DNA of 64,000 nucleotides. Source: Deltaproteobacteria bacterium (GTDB lineage Bacteria; Myxococcota_A; Polyangia; Polyangiales; JADJMO01). The DNA is taken from contig JANYDK010000116.1 of the NCBI GenBank assembly GCA_025363655.1, forward strand, positions 62,001 through 126,000, read 5' to 3'. The notes under the pieces were generated by a model. It did not search any database. It saw nothing but the letters and a program-made list of their open reading frames with translations, and was not told where the DNA came from. The translations under genes were made by a program, and so were the position numbers. This document shows positions 1 to 8,305 of this stretch, one piece after another (positions within the stretch are counted from its first letter, which is position 1; each line of letters starts with the position of its first letter).

Positions 1-286
1 TCGGCTTCTGCTCGAAGGTGTCGGCCTTGGCGGTTTTTCCTGCGCCCTTCGGCGGGATGACCAGCTTCTGCCCAGGCTTGAGCGAGGCGCCGTCCTTCAG
101 CTTGTTCGCCGAGAGGAGCGCCTTGGCACTGACGCCGTATTTCTTGGCGACGTCGTCGACCGACTGACCCTTGGCGACGACGTGCGTCTTGGTGTCGGCG
201 GCCACTTCGTCGGAGAACGACGCGACGGCGAGGGCGGGCGCGAGCGCGAGGCAGAGGGCGAGGAACCCTCGGCATAACTTCGACAT
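1..286 (-). CDS. LysM-domain exported protein (3' end outside window)
   Basis: The first 95 residues are visible; the gene runs off the left edge. It starts at an ATG whose complement is at 284-286. Residues 1-22 are a hydrophobic signal peptide rich in Leu and Ala. Residues 36-80 form one LysM module: it opens with HVVAKGQSVDDVAKKYGVS and closes with LKPGQKLVIP, the usual peptidoglycan-binding pattern. This suggests a secreted or periplasmic cell-wall-binding protein, perhaps with a peptidase or more LysM modules beyond the edge. It is divergent from pilM, so a link to pilus passage through peptidoglycan is possible but only inferred from position. Confidence 0.8.
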   Translation of the reverse strand, partial: MSKLCRGFLALCLALAPALAVASFSDEVAADTKTHVVAKGQSVDDVAKKYGVSAKALLSANKLKDGASLKPGQKLVIPPKGAGKTAKADTFEQKP

Positions 287-300
287 GCGAGTCTCTCGGG

Positions 301-324
301 CGCTCGCCGGACGTCGGGCGAGCG
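301..324. repeat. Inverted repeat upstream of the LysM gene
   Basis: CGCTCGCC at 301-308 is perfectly complementary to GGCGAGCG at 317-324, with an 8-nt loop. It lies 14 bp upstream of the LysM start, in the 230-bp divergent region (287-516) shared with pilM. It could form a hairpin in the LysM leader or be an operator. I see no other clear signal in this intergenic region apart from the purine-rich pilM ribosome-binding site at about 498-507. Confidence 0.4.
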
Positions 325-516
325 GGAGGGGGAGATGTACGAGAGGGGAGGGAGGGGTGCAACTCGCGGTCGGCCGGCCGAGGCACCGAGGTCGCGAATT
401 TTGGCCGGTCCTCGGGAGCGATGTCATGATCGCGGGTGAACGATCGAGACCGACGGCTTCGTCCCGTCGCCAGCTTGGTCGCGTGTGTCGGGTGACGGAG
501 AGGGAGCGCAGCGGAC

Positions 517-1569
517 ATGGCCGATGGGAAGAACCTCGTTGGTGTCGACATCGGGTCGAGCGCCATCAAGGTCTGCCAGCTGAAAGAGACGCGGAAGGGG
601 CTGAGCTTGGTGAAGCTCGGCTACGAGCCGTTGCCGCCGCAGACCATCATCGATGGTCACGTGATGAACTCGAGCGCCGTCGTCGAGGCGCTGGCGAAGG
701 CCTTCCGTGACGCGGGAGTGAAGACCAAGGACGTCGCCCTCGGGGTGAGCGGCCAAAGCGTCATCATTCGTAAAATCAGCGTCCCGCTGATGACCCAGGA
801 CGAGCTCGACGAGCAAATCCAGTGGGAGGCAGAGCAGCACATCCCCTTCGACATCAAGGACGTGCAGATCGACTACGAGGTCCTTCGTCGTCGTCCCGAG
901 GCGGGGCAGATGGATCTGCTCCTCGTCGCCGCCAAGCGCGACGAGATCGACGACTACGCAGCGCTCGCGCGCGAGGCGAAGCTGAAGCCTCTCTGCGTCG
1001 ACATCGATGCGTTCTGCCTGCAGAACATCTTCGAGGCCACCTACGGCCTCCCCGGTGAGACCACCGTCGCGCTCCTCAACGTCGGTGCGTCCCTCACCTC
1101 GCTCAACATCGTCTCCAAGGGCGTCTCCGCGTTCACGCGCGACATCGCCAACGGAGGCAACGCCTTCACCGAAGAGATCCAGAAGCAACTCGGCGTCTCG
1201 CGCGAGCAGGCCGAGGCGTACAAGGTCGGCGGCACCGGCACCGAGCCGGTCCCCGCGCAGGTGCAGCAGGTGCTCGCGCAAGTGGCCGACGGGCTCGCAG
1301 GGGAAATCCAGCGCAGCCTCGACTTCTTCCTCGCCACCAGCGGCGAGTCGGAAATCAGTCGCATCTACATCGCAGGTGGCGGTGCGGCGTTGCCGAGCCT
1401 CTCGCAGGCCATCGAGCGCCGCGCGCGCGTCCCCGTCGAGCGCTTCAATCCGATGAGCAAGGTCACGGTCGAGGGTGGCATCAACGGTGAGCTCGCGCTC
1501 GCGCGTGGTGAGCAGCTGGCGGTGGCGCTCGGCCTCGCGCTGCGGAAAGACCGGGAGAAGCGGTCATGA
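517..1569 (+). CDS. pilM: Type IV pilus assembly protein PilM
   Basis: A 350-residue actin-like ATPase fold protein. The N-terminal GVDIGSSAIKV is the phosphate-1 nucleotide-binding motif of the PilM/FtsA family, and a second glycine-rich motif (YIAGGGAALPSL) sits near residue 290. PilM is cytoplasmic and binds the short N-terminal tail of PilN, linking the inner-membrane alignment complex to the pilus motors. Length is normal for the family. A purine-rich ribosome-binding site precedes the ATG. The stop overlaps the pilN start (ATGA), so the two are translationally coupled, and the order pilM-N-O-P-Q is the conserved one. Confidence 0.96.
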   Translation: MADGKNLVGVDIGSSAIKVCQLKETRKGLSLVKLGYEPLPPQTIIDGHVMNSSAVVEALAKAFRDAGVKTKDVALGVSGQSVIIRKISVPLMTQDELDEQIQWEAEQHIPFDIKDVQIDYEVLRRRPEAGQMDLLLVAAKRDEIDDYAALAREAKLKPLCVDIDAFCLQNIFEATYGLPGETTVALLNVGASLTSLNIVSKGVSAFTRDIANGGNAFTEEIQKQLGVSREQAEAYKVGGTGTEPVPAQVQQVLAQVADGLAGEIQRSLDFFLATSGESEISRIYIAGGGAALPSLSQAIERRARVPVERFNPMSKVTVEGGINGELALARGEQLAVALGLALRKDREKRS

Positions 1570-2216
1570 TTCGCATCAACCTCCTCCCTCGCCGCCGAGA
1601 GGCGAAGCGCGAGGGAAGCAACCTCTGGGCATATGCCGTCGCCATCCTCTTCGTCGCCGAGGTCGTCGGTCTCGTCGTCGTCCACGCGCAGAAGAAGAGC
1701 GTGCTCGACGCCCAGACGACGAAGAACGCCGACGTCGAGAAGGGCATCAACGACAAGAAGGGCAAGGTCGCCAATCACGAGGCGGTCAAGAAGCAGCTCG
1801 GCGAGTTCCAGCAGCGCGAGGACGCCATCGCCAAGCTGCAGGCTGGCCGCACCGGTCCGACGGCGATGCTCCTCGAGCTCTCGCGCGTGCTCACGCCGGG
1901 GAAGATGCCGACCGTCGATCCCGAGGTCTACGAGAAGCTCCGCAGCGACAACCCGACCGCGCTCCCTTCGGAGCGTTGGGATCCACATCGGCTCTGGCTC
2001 ATCGGCTTCAAGGAGCTCGATCGCAACGTCTCGATCTCGGGCATCGGCAAGACCAACGACGACGTCTCCGAGTTCCTCCGGCGCCTCTCCGTCTCGCGCT
2101 ACTTCACGGAAGTGAAGCTGGTGAAGACCGAGGAGAGGACCGAGAAGGACTCGAGCGGCGCCGCCCTCGGTCAGACGACGATCGCCTTCGATATGCGCGC
2201 AAAGGTGAGGTACTGA
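1566..2216 (+). CDS. pilN: Type IV pilus assembly protein PilN
   Basis: A 216-residue bitopic inner-membrane protein. It opens with MIRINLLPRR, the conserved cytoplasmic segment (INLLP) that docks onto PilM. One membrane helix follows at about residues 18-38, then a coiled-coil stretch (about 40-95) and a periplasmic ferredoxin-like domain. PilN pairs with PilO to form the alignment subcomplex. It overlaps pilM by 4 bp and ends 1 bp before the pilO start. The visible motif, length and gene order make the call secure. Confidence 0.95.
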   Translation: MIRINLLPRRREAKREGSNLWAYAVAILFVAEVVGLVVVHAQKKSVLDAQTTKNADVEKGINDKKGKVANHEAVKKQLGEFQQREDAIAKLQAGRTGPTAMLLELSRVLTPGKMPTVDPEVYEKLRSDNPTALPSERWDPHRLWLIGFKELDRNVSISGIGKTNDDVSEFLRRLSVSRYFTEVKLVKTEERTEKDSSGAALGQTTIAFDMRAKVRY

Positions 2217-2217
2217 G

Positions 2218-2883
2218 ATGGCCGCTCCCACCGCAACCGCGAAAAAATCGATCGGCTCTGGCGCCAAGCTCGGCGTCGGCCTCCTCTTCTGCGCCCTCGT
2301 CGCCGGCGTCTATTACTTCTTCTTCTACTCCGACCTGACGAGCGCCATCGACCAAGCGGTCCAGCGCGAGGGGCAGCTGCAGACCGAGCAGCAGGCCGCG
2401 GACAACGCCTACAACGCGTTCACCAAAGACTCGATCGAGCTCGAAAAGAAGAAGACGAAGGCGCGCGCGCTCAACAAGGTGCTGCCGGAGACGAGCGAGA
2501 TCGGCAGCTTCCTCGCCACCGTCAACCAGCAGTCGGAGGTCGCGGGGCTCAAGGTGAAGGTGGTCTCGCCCGCCGATGAGCAGGCGCAGCCGTTCTTCAC
2601 GCGCGTCCCGGTGCGTCTCGAGGTGGCTGGACGCTTCCATCAGTTGGCGAAGTTCTTCGCCGGCGTCGGTCGCGTCGACCGCATCATCAACGTCGAGAAC
2701 ATCGAGCTCACCACGCTCTACAAGCCTGGTGAAAAGCTCGCCGAAGGTCAGGACGAGAACGTCCTCTTCGCCAAGTGCTTGACGACCACGTTCCATGCCA
2801 ACGCACCGAAGCCCGCTGGCTCGGCCTCGGGCGCGCCTGGACAGCCCGGGCAGCCGCCGCCGCCGGAAGGAGGCCCGAAATGA
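2218..2883 (+). CDS. pilO: Type IV pilus assembly protein PilO
   Basis: A 221-residue bitopic protein with a short cytoplasmic tail, one membrane helix at about 18-38, a coiled-coil (about 45-95, rich in Gln, Lys and Glu) and a periplasmic domain. The tail after about residue 195 is Gly/Pro/Ala-rich and probably flexible. PilO heterodimerises with PilN and contacts PilP. Its last codon overlaps the pilP start (ATGA at 2880-2883). Confidence 0.93.
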   Translation: MAAPTATAKKSIGSGAKLGVGLLFCALVAGVYYFFFYSDLTSAIDQAVQREGQLQTEQQAADNAYNAFTKDSIELEKKKTKARALNKVLPETSEIGSFLATVNQQSEVAGLKVKVVSPADEQAQPFFTRVPVRLEVAGRFHQLAKFFAGVGRVDRIINVENIELTTLYKPGEKLAEGQDENVLFAKCLTTTFHANAPKPAGSASGAPGQPGQPPPPEGGPK

Positions 2884-3485
2884 AGCCCGTGAAGCGCGAG
2901 CGCGTCGCCGTCGCTGCGGTCGTCGTCGTCCTCTCCGCCTTCATCGGTTGCGCTGCCTCCGACGGTCCGCAGCCGTCGGGCAACGCTGGCGGTGCGGCCA
3001 GTGGTGGTGCTCCTGCCGGCCCGACCAAGGCGTCTGCCTCGAGCGCCCACTCGGCGCTCCCCGCGCCGGTCTTCAACGACGGTGACTTCACCGAGAGCGA
3101 TGGCAGCCGCGATCCGTTCCACAACTACTCGAAGATGTTCGCGCCCGTCGCCGCCAGCGTCGCGGCGCCGCAGTACACGGTCATCCTCGAGAAATACACG
3201 GTCGACGAGCTGAAGCTGGTCGCCGTGGTCAACGCCGGCGATGGCGTGCGCGCGATGTTCGTCGATCCTGCCGGCAAGGGTTGGGTCGTCACGCGTGGCA
3301 TGCACGTCGGCAAGGGCGAGATGGTCCGCATCGGCCCCTCGGCCACCAGCAGCTACCCGCTCTACTGGAAGATCGATCGCATCAAAGACGACAGCGTCAT
3401 CCTCGTTCGCGAGGACAGTCTGCATCCGGAGATCGCGCCGACGTACCGCGAGATCCTCCTCCACAACGACGCGGAGAAGACCTAG
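2880..3485 (+). CDS. pilP: Pilus assembly lipoprotein PilP
   Basis: A 201-residue protein starting at the ATG that overlaps the pilO stop. The N-terminus (basic, then hydrophobic, ending SAFIGC) is a lipoprotein signal with the acylated Cys at about residue 24. A disordered Gly/Ala/Ser linker (25-60) is followed by the compact beta domain found in PilP, including a TVDELKLVAVV segment resembling family members. PilP tethers PilN/PilO to the secretin PilQ in the periplasm. An in-frame upstream ATG at 2775 exists, but it lies inside pilO and would destroy the lipoprotein signal, so I rejected it. Confidence 0.93.
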   Translation: MKPVKRERVAVAAVVVVLSAFIGCAASDGPQPSGNAGGAASGGAPAGPTKASASSAHSALPAPVFNDGDFTESDGSRDPFHNYSKMFAPVAASVAAPQYTVILEKYTVDELKLVAVVNAGDGVRAMFVDPAGKGWVVTRGMHVGKGEMVRIGPSATSSYPLYWKIDRIKDDSVILVREDSLHPEIAPTYREILLHNDAEKT

Positions 3486-3636
3486 CTCCGAAACGGGCAG
3501 CACGCTTTTTGGCCAGTCTCGAATGGGCCATGTAGGTGTAGGTCGGACAGTATTAGAGCCTGAGAATCAGGCGGTTTCGTCGACGTGCCGTCCAAAGCAT
3601 AACTACGTTATCTGTATTCACTGAGGAGTCGCTCTC
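3486..3636 (+). promoter_or_regulatory. pilP-pilQ intergenic region with inverted repeat and pilQ ribosome-binding site
   Basis: This 151-bp gap interrupts an otherwise overlapping operon and is noticeably less GC-rich than its surroundings. TGGCC at 3510-3514 pairs with GGCCA at 3526-3530. GAGGAG at 3623-3628 is a strong ribosome-binding site 8 nt before the pilQ ATG. The AT-richer stretch near 3545-3615 could hold an internal promoter giving pilQ its own dosage, but I cannot assign -35 and -10 boxes with confidence. Confidence 0.4.
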
Positions 3637-5892
3637 ATGTCCCTCTCACGACGACCGGAAGCATTGGTCACCGCCCTGGCGGCTCTCCTCGCGGGGACCA
3701 TCGGGGCCGCGCCCGCGACCGCCGACGCCGCGAAGGTCAATCACGTGAAGAAGGTGCAGGTGCACCTCCTCGACGACACCGCCGCCGACGCGGTCGGTGC
3801 TCCGAAGGTGAAGGGCGGCGTGACCGAAGTGGAGGTCGTAGGCACCGCGGTGCCGACGTACACCTCGCGCATCGATCAAGGTCGAGTCATCGTCGACGTG
3901 AGCGACGCCGACGTCGACTCGGCCGTCTTGGCGATCACCGACAAGACGGGGGTCGTCGGCGGCGTCCTGACGCAGGTGGCGAAGACCGGGGGAAGCTCGC
4001 TCACCCGCGTCTCCATCGCGCTCACCAAGGACGCGACCTATCGAGTGCGCGTCGACGGGACGACGCTTCGCGTGTGGCTGACCCCGGTCGACAGCGCCGA
4101 TGCCGTCATCGCCGCCAAGGCCAAGGGCGCGCAGATCACCGACGTGACCTTCGGGCACGATTCGAATGTCGATCGCGTGATGGTCAAGCTGACCGCGCCT
4201 TGCACCTTCGCCACCGCGCCGGCCAACAGCAGCAAGAGCCGCCTCGAGCTCACCTCCGCGAACCTCCCCGACGATCTCGAGCGCACGCTCGACGTCGCGG
4301 CCTTCAAAGGTCTCCTCAAGTCGGTCTCGACGTTCCGCAAGGACGGGCGCGTCGTCATCGAGGTCGAGCGCAACGTCGACACCTCGACCGACGTCAAGAT
4401 CGAGTCGAAGATCGACGGCTCGCACGTGCTCGTCTGGAGCTTCGCCAAGGTCGGCACCGACATGGCGAAGGTCAACGAAGGGCTCGGGAAGTCGAAGACG
4501 ATCGCGGTCGAGAAATCGCTCGTCGAAGAGTCGGAGAACGACTCCGCCGCGAGCTCCTTCGTCAGCAACGTCCCGATGGCCGCGGGCAAGTACAGCGGTC
4601 GCAAGATCGACCTCGATTTCAAGGACGCCGACGTCCACAACATCCTCCGTCTGCTCGCGGACGTGGGGAAGGTGAACATCGTCACCGCCGACGACGTCAC
4701 CGGGTCGATCACCATCAAGATGAAGAACGTGCCCTGGGATCAGGCGCTCGACGTCGTGCTCCAGGCGAAGGCCCTCGGCATGGTTCGTCAGGGCAACCTG
4801 ATTCGCGTGGCCAAGGCAGACGCGCTCGAGAAAGAGCGCGAGATGGCGATCGCGAAGAAGAAGCAGGACCTCGAGCTGGCGCCGATCGAGACGCGCCTCA
4901 TCCCGGTGAGCTACGCCAAGGCGAGCGACATCGCGGAAAAAGCAGCCGATTTGAAGTCGCCGCGGGGAACGCTCAACGTCGACGAGCGCACCAACGTGCT
5001 CATCGTCCGCGACGTCGCCGGCAACCTCGATCAGATCGAAGCGCTGGTGCACTCGCTCGACACGCAGACGCCCGAGGTGCTCATCGAAGCGCGCATCGTC
5101 GAAGCGACGAGCCGCTACCTCCGCGACGTCGGTATCCAGTGGGGCGGCGACGCGACGTTCAGCTCGGCGACGGGCAACCCGACGGGGCTCGCGTTCCCGA
5201 GCAAGGTCGGGCTCATCGGCGGCGCCAGCGATCAGATCACGCCGACCGGCGGTCTCTCGCCCTTCGCCAACTCGGTGCCCAACCCGAACTTCGCGGTCAA
5301 CCTGCCGGCGACCGTCGGTACCGGGCAAGGCGGTGCGCTCGGCTTGACCCTCGGGTCGATCGACAGCGTCCTCAACTTGAACGTGCGTCTGTCGGCGGCC
5401 GAGACCAACGGCCTCCTCCGCATCATCTCGAGCCCGCGCATCCTCACGCTCGACAACCGCGAGGCCTCGATCAGCCAGGGAACGTTGATTCCCTTCTCGC
5501 AGATCAGCGCCCAAGGCGTGCAGACCACCTTCCAGGAAGCGAAGCTCGCGCTGGTCGTGAAGCCGCACGTCACCGCCGACGGCAGCATCGCGATGCACGT
5601 CAAGATCAACCGCGACGAGCCCGACTTCAACCAGACGTCGGCCCGTGGTGATCCGACCATCCTCAAGCGTCAGGCGGAAACCGACCTCCTGGTGCAGGAC
5701 GGCTCGACGGTGGTCATCGGCGGCATCTACACGCGCAACACCGGCAAGAGCATCGACCAGATCCCCTTCTTCGGGTCGATCCCCATCATCGGCGTGCTCT
5801 TCCAGCGTCGAAAGGCGAGCGACACCCGCACCGAGCTCGTCATCTTCCTCACGCCGCGCATCGTGAACAGAGCCGAAGCGCTGGGCAAGTAG
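3637..5892 (+). CDS. pilQ: Type IV pilus secretin PilQ
   Basis: A 751-residue outer-membrane secretin. After a signal peptide (about 1-30) come two AMIN-type beta domains (about 60-145 and 165-275), which bind peptidoglycan. Next are the secretin/TonB short N-terminal domain (about 320-395), an N1 module (about 430-485), and the C-terminal secretin pore domain (about 485-745). The pore domain contains the characteristic VVIGGIYTRN and closes with IPFFGSIPIIGVLFQ and a TELVIFLTPRIV strand. It forms the gated channel through which the pilus exits. Length and domain order are normal for delta-proteobacterial/Myxococcota PilQ. Confidence 0.96.
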   Translation: MSLSRRPEALVTALAALLAGTIGAAPATADAAKVNHVKKVQVHLLDDTAADAVGAPKVKGGVTEVEVVGTAVPTYTSRIDQGRVIVDVSDADVDSAVLAITDKTGVVGGVLTQVAKTGGSSLTRVSIALTKDATYRVRVDGTTLRVWLTPVDSADAVIAAKAKGAQITDVTFGHDSNVDRVMVKLTAPCTFATAPANSSKSRLELTSANLPDDLERTLDVAAFKGLLKSVSTFRKDGRVVIEVERNVDTSTDVKIESKIDGSHVLVWSFAKVGTDMAKVNEGLGKSKTIAVEKSLVEESENDSAASSFVSNVPMAAGKYSGRKIDLDFKDADVHNILRLLADVGKVNIVTADDVTGSITIKMKNVPWDQALDVVLQAKALGMVRQGNLIRVAKADALEKEREMAIAKKKQDLELAPIETRLIPVSYAKASDIAEKAADLKSPRGTLNVDERTNVLIVRDVAGNLDQIEALVHSLDTQTPEVLIEARIVEATSRYLRDVGIQWGGDATFSSATGNPTGLAFPSKVGLIGGASDQITPTGGLSPFANSVPNPNFAVNLPATVGTGQGGALGLTLGSIDSVLNLNVRLSAAETNGLLRIISSPRILTLDNREASISQGTLIPFSQISAQGVQTTFQEAKLALVVKPHVTADGSIAMHVKINRDEPDFNQTSARGDPTILKRQAETDLLVQDGSTVVIGGIYTRNTGKSIDQIPFFGSIPIIGVLFQRRKASDTRTELVIFLTPRIVNRAEALGK

Positions 5893-5909
5893 CCTGCGGC
5901 AACCGAGCG

Positions 5910-5930
5910 AAACGAGTAGCTCCTCGTTTT
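5910..5930 (+). terminator. Candidate intrinsic terminator after pilQ
   Basis: AAACGAG (5910-5916), a 6-nt loop, then CTCGTTT (5923-5929) plus one more T gives a perfect 7-bp stem just after the pilQ stop. The T run is short (four), so this is a weak terminator. The preceding GGCAACCGAGCG resembles the start of the dispersed repeat at 22086 and 61856. Confidence 0.5.
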
Positions 5931-6040
5931 CGTCCCAACGCGTCGCTCGAACGCACTGCGTCGAAAAAAGACGTCGAAGCCGCATTCGGTCCTCGACGTA
6001 ACTGGACTGCAACGCGTTTCAGTTGTGCGAAGATGCGCGC

Positions 6041-8305
6041 GTGAAATCACGCATCCTTCTCGGGGTCGCCCTCACTTCCTTCCTCGCCCTCTCTTCCTGC
6101 AAGTCGACGGCTGTCGAAGACGTCGAGCCGTTCAAGGTTCGAGAGAGCGTCGAGCAACTGCACGTGACGCACGCGCCGCCGAGCACCGAGCTCGGGGTGT
6201 ACGACGCGTCGGGCAAGCTCGTGATGTCGGGGACCACCGACGAGCTCGGCAGCCTCATGTTCCGCAAGGTGCCGGCGGGCTCCGGCTACGTCGTGCGGGC
6301 GACGAAGAACGCGACCGGGCAGTCACGTGCGCTGACGGTGATGACGATCGCCGGGAGCACGAAGGATCCGAGCTTCTACTCCGGTCAGGTGCTCTTGCCT
6401 GGTTCGGGATATCTGAAGACGCGTGATGGGACGCTCCTCTCGATCTACGTGACGCTGCCGGGGCCGATCGAGAAGGGCCCCTATCCGACGGTCGTCGACT
6501 ACTCCGGCTACGATCCGTCGAAGCCGGGCGGTCCGATCAACGGCGGCGAATACGGCAACCTCTGCAAGCAGATCGCCACACTCTGCGATGCCCCGAACGA
6601 TCCGGGTGGGCTCATCGCCGGGCTCATCGGCTACGCCACGGTGAGCGTGAACATGCGCGGCACCGGGTGTTCGGGCGGCGCGTACGACTACTTCGAGACG
6701 ATGCAGCTGCTCGATGGCTACGACGTCATCGAGGCCGTCGCCTCGCAGCCGTGGGTCCTTCACAACAAAGTCGGCATGGTCGGGCTCTCGTACCCGGGCA
6801 TCACGCAGCTGTTCGTCGCCGCGCAGAATCCGCCGGGGCTTGCTGCGATCGCGCCGCTCTCGGTGATCGGCAACTCGGCGACGACGATGCTTCCTGGCGG
6901 CATCCTCAACGACGGCTTCGCCACCACCTGGATCACGCAGGTGCTCGACAAGGCCAAGCCCTATGGCCAAGGCTGGGAGCAGAAGCAGGTCGACGGCGGC
7001 GACACGATCTGCAAGGAAAACCAGCTCCTTCATGGGCAGCGGCTCGACATCGTCTCCGATGCGCGCGCGGCCAAGTGGTACGACCCGGCGAAATACGATC
7101 CGCTCAACCCGACGACGTTCGTCGACAAGATCACGGTGCCGGTGTTCCTCGCGGGGGCTTTCCAGGACGAGCAGACCGGGCCCTTCTTCACGACGCTGCT
7201 CAATCGGTTTCTCAAGTCGCCGCTGGTGCGCTTCACCGTCTACAACGGCGTGCACCCCGATGCGTTCGCGCCGCAGGTGCTCATCGAGTGGCAGCAGTTC
7301 CTCGATTTGCACGTGGCGCTCAAGGTGCCGAAGGTGAACCCGACGCTGCGCAACATCGTGCCGCAGCTCTTCGACAAGACCTTCCACGCCAACTTGCTCC
7401 TGCCGCCCGATCGCTTCGCGTCGTTCGCGACCTACGAAGAGGCGCGCGCCGCCTACGACGCCGAGAAGCCGCTACGGGTGATCTTCGAGAACGGTGGAGG
7501 GACCGATCCGGGCGCGCCCGAGGGCACATTCGAGATGAAGTTCGACAAGTTTCCGGCGACGGAGATGAAGCCGAAACGCTGGTTTTTCCAGCCTGACGGC
7601 ACGCTCGGGTCCGCGGCGCCGACCGACGCGACCGCCGCCACTTCGTTCCAACTCGATCCGGACGCCGGTGAGCGCGGCATCCTCGCGCCGGGTGGCAACG
7701 TCTGGGACAAGCTGCCGAAGTACGACTGGAAGCAGCTCCTCGACGGGCACGCGGTCGCCTTCGTCAGCGCGCCGCTCGACGCCGATCTGGTGATGATGGG
7801 CACCGGCAGCGTCGACGTCGCGCTCAAGTCGAACGTCGACGACGCCGACCTCGAGGTGAACCTCAGCGAGGTGCGGCCCGACGGGCAGGAGATGTACGTG
7901 CAGAGCGGTTGGCTGCGCGCGAGCTTCCGCAAGCTCGGCGACGACTCGACGGAGAATTGGCCGTCGCCGACGTACCTGCAGAAAGACGTCGCCCAGCTGG
8001 TGCCAGGCGAATGGACGACGGCGCGCATTCCCATCGCCGGCTTCGCGCACGTCTTCCGCAAGGGCTCGCGCATCCGTATCTCGGTCGACACGCCAGGTGA
8101 CAGCCGCGCCGAGTGGCGCTTCGCGCTGAAGACGTTCCCCGGGGCGGCGGTGCACACCATCGGCACCAACGCGACGCAGCTCTCGAGCGTGGTCTTGCCG
8201 GTGCTCGATGGCGTGGTCTCGTCGACGCCGCTGCCGGCGTGTCCGTCGCTGCGTGGTCAACCCTGCCGGCCGTACATCGCGTTGACGAACGGGGCCGCGA
8301 AATAG
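6041..8305 (+). CDS. CocE/NonD-type alpha/beta hydrolase, predicted lipoprotein
   Basis: A 754-residue protein of the S15/CocE family (X-Pro dipeptidyl peptidase-like acyl hydrolases). I chose the GTG at 6041 because it gives a short basic N-terminus and a lipobox (LALSSC); a TTG 18 bp upstream is also open. The nucleophile motif GLSYPG is at about residues 247-252 (Ser about 249). Candidate acid and base are the Asp in GAFQDEQ and the His in GVHPDAF. Residues about 470-740 match the beta-sandwich C-terminal domain of this family. Residues 45-120 may be an extra beta domain. The substrate (peptide, ester or beta-lactam) cannot be read from sequence. The 3' half is overlapped antisense by the open frame of the adjacent kinase. 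Confidence 0.88.
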   Translation: MKSRILLGVALTSFLALSSCKSTAVEDVEPFKVRESVEQLHVTHAPPSTELGVYDASGKLVMSGTTDELGSLMFRKVPAGSGYVVRATKNATGQSRALTVMTIAGSTKDPSFYSGQVLLPGSGYLKTRDGTLLSIYVTLPGPIEKGPYPTVVDYSGYDPSKPGGPINGGEYGNLCKQIATLCDAPNDPGGLIAGLIGYATVSVNMRGTGCSGGAYDYFETMQLLDGYDVIEAVASQPWVLHNKVGMVGLSYPGITQLFVAAQNPPGLAAIAPLSVIGNSATTMLPGGILNDGFATTWITQVLDKAKPYGQGWEQKQVDGGDTICKENQLLHGQRLDIVSDARAAKWYDPAKYDPLNPTTFVDKITVPVFLAGAFQDEQTGPFFTTLLNRFLKSPLVRFTVYNGVHPDAFAPQVLIEWQQFLDLHVALKVPKVNPTLRNIVPQLFDKTFHANLLLPPDRFASFATYEEARAAYDAEKPLRVIFENGGGTDPGAPEGTFEMKFDKFPATEMKPKRWFFQPDGTLGSAAPTDATAATSFQLDPDAGERGILAPGGNVWDKLPKYDWKQLLDGHAVAFVSAPLDADLVMMGTGSVDVALKSNVDDADLEVNLSEVRPDGQEMYVQSGWLRASFRKLGDDSTENWPSPTYLQKDVAQLVPGEWTTARIPIAGFAHVFRKGSRIRISVDTPGDSRAEWRFALKTFPGAAVHTIGTNATQLSSVVLPVLDGVVSSTPLPACPSLRGQPCRPYIALTNGAAK

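Noticed and set aside
3646-6012. A 788-codon open frame antisense to pilQ
   Set aside because: It mirrors the real secretin gene. Its product is Arg/Asp-rich without domain motifs, as expected from the third-position GC of the true gene.
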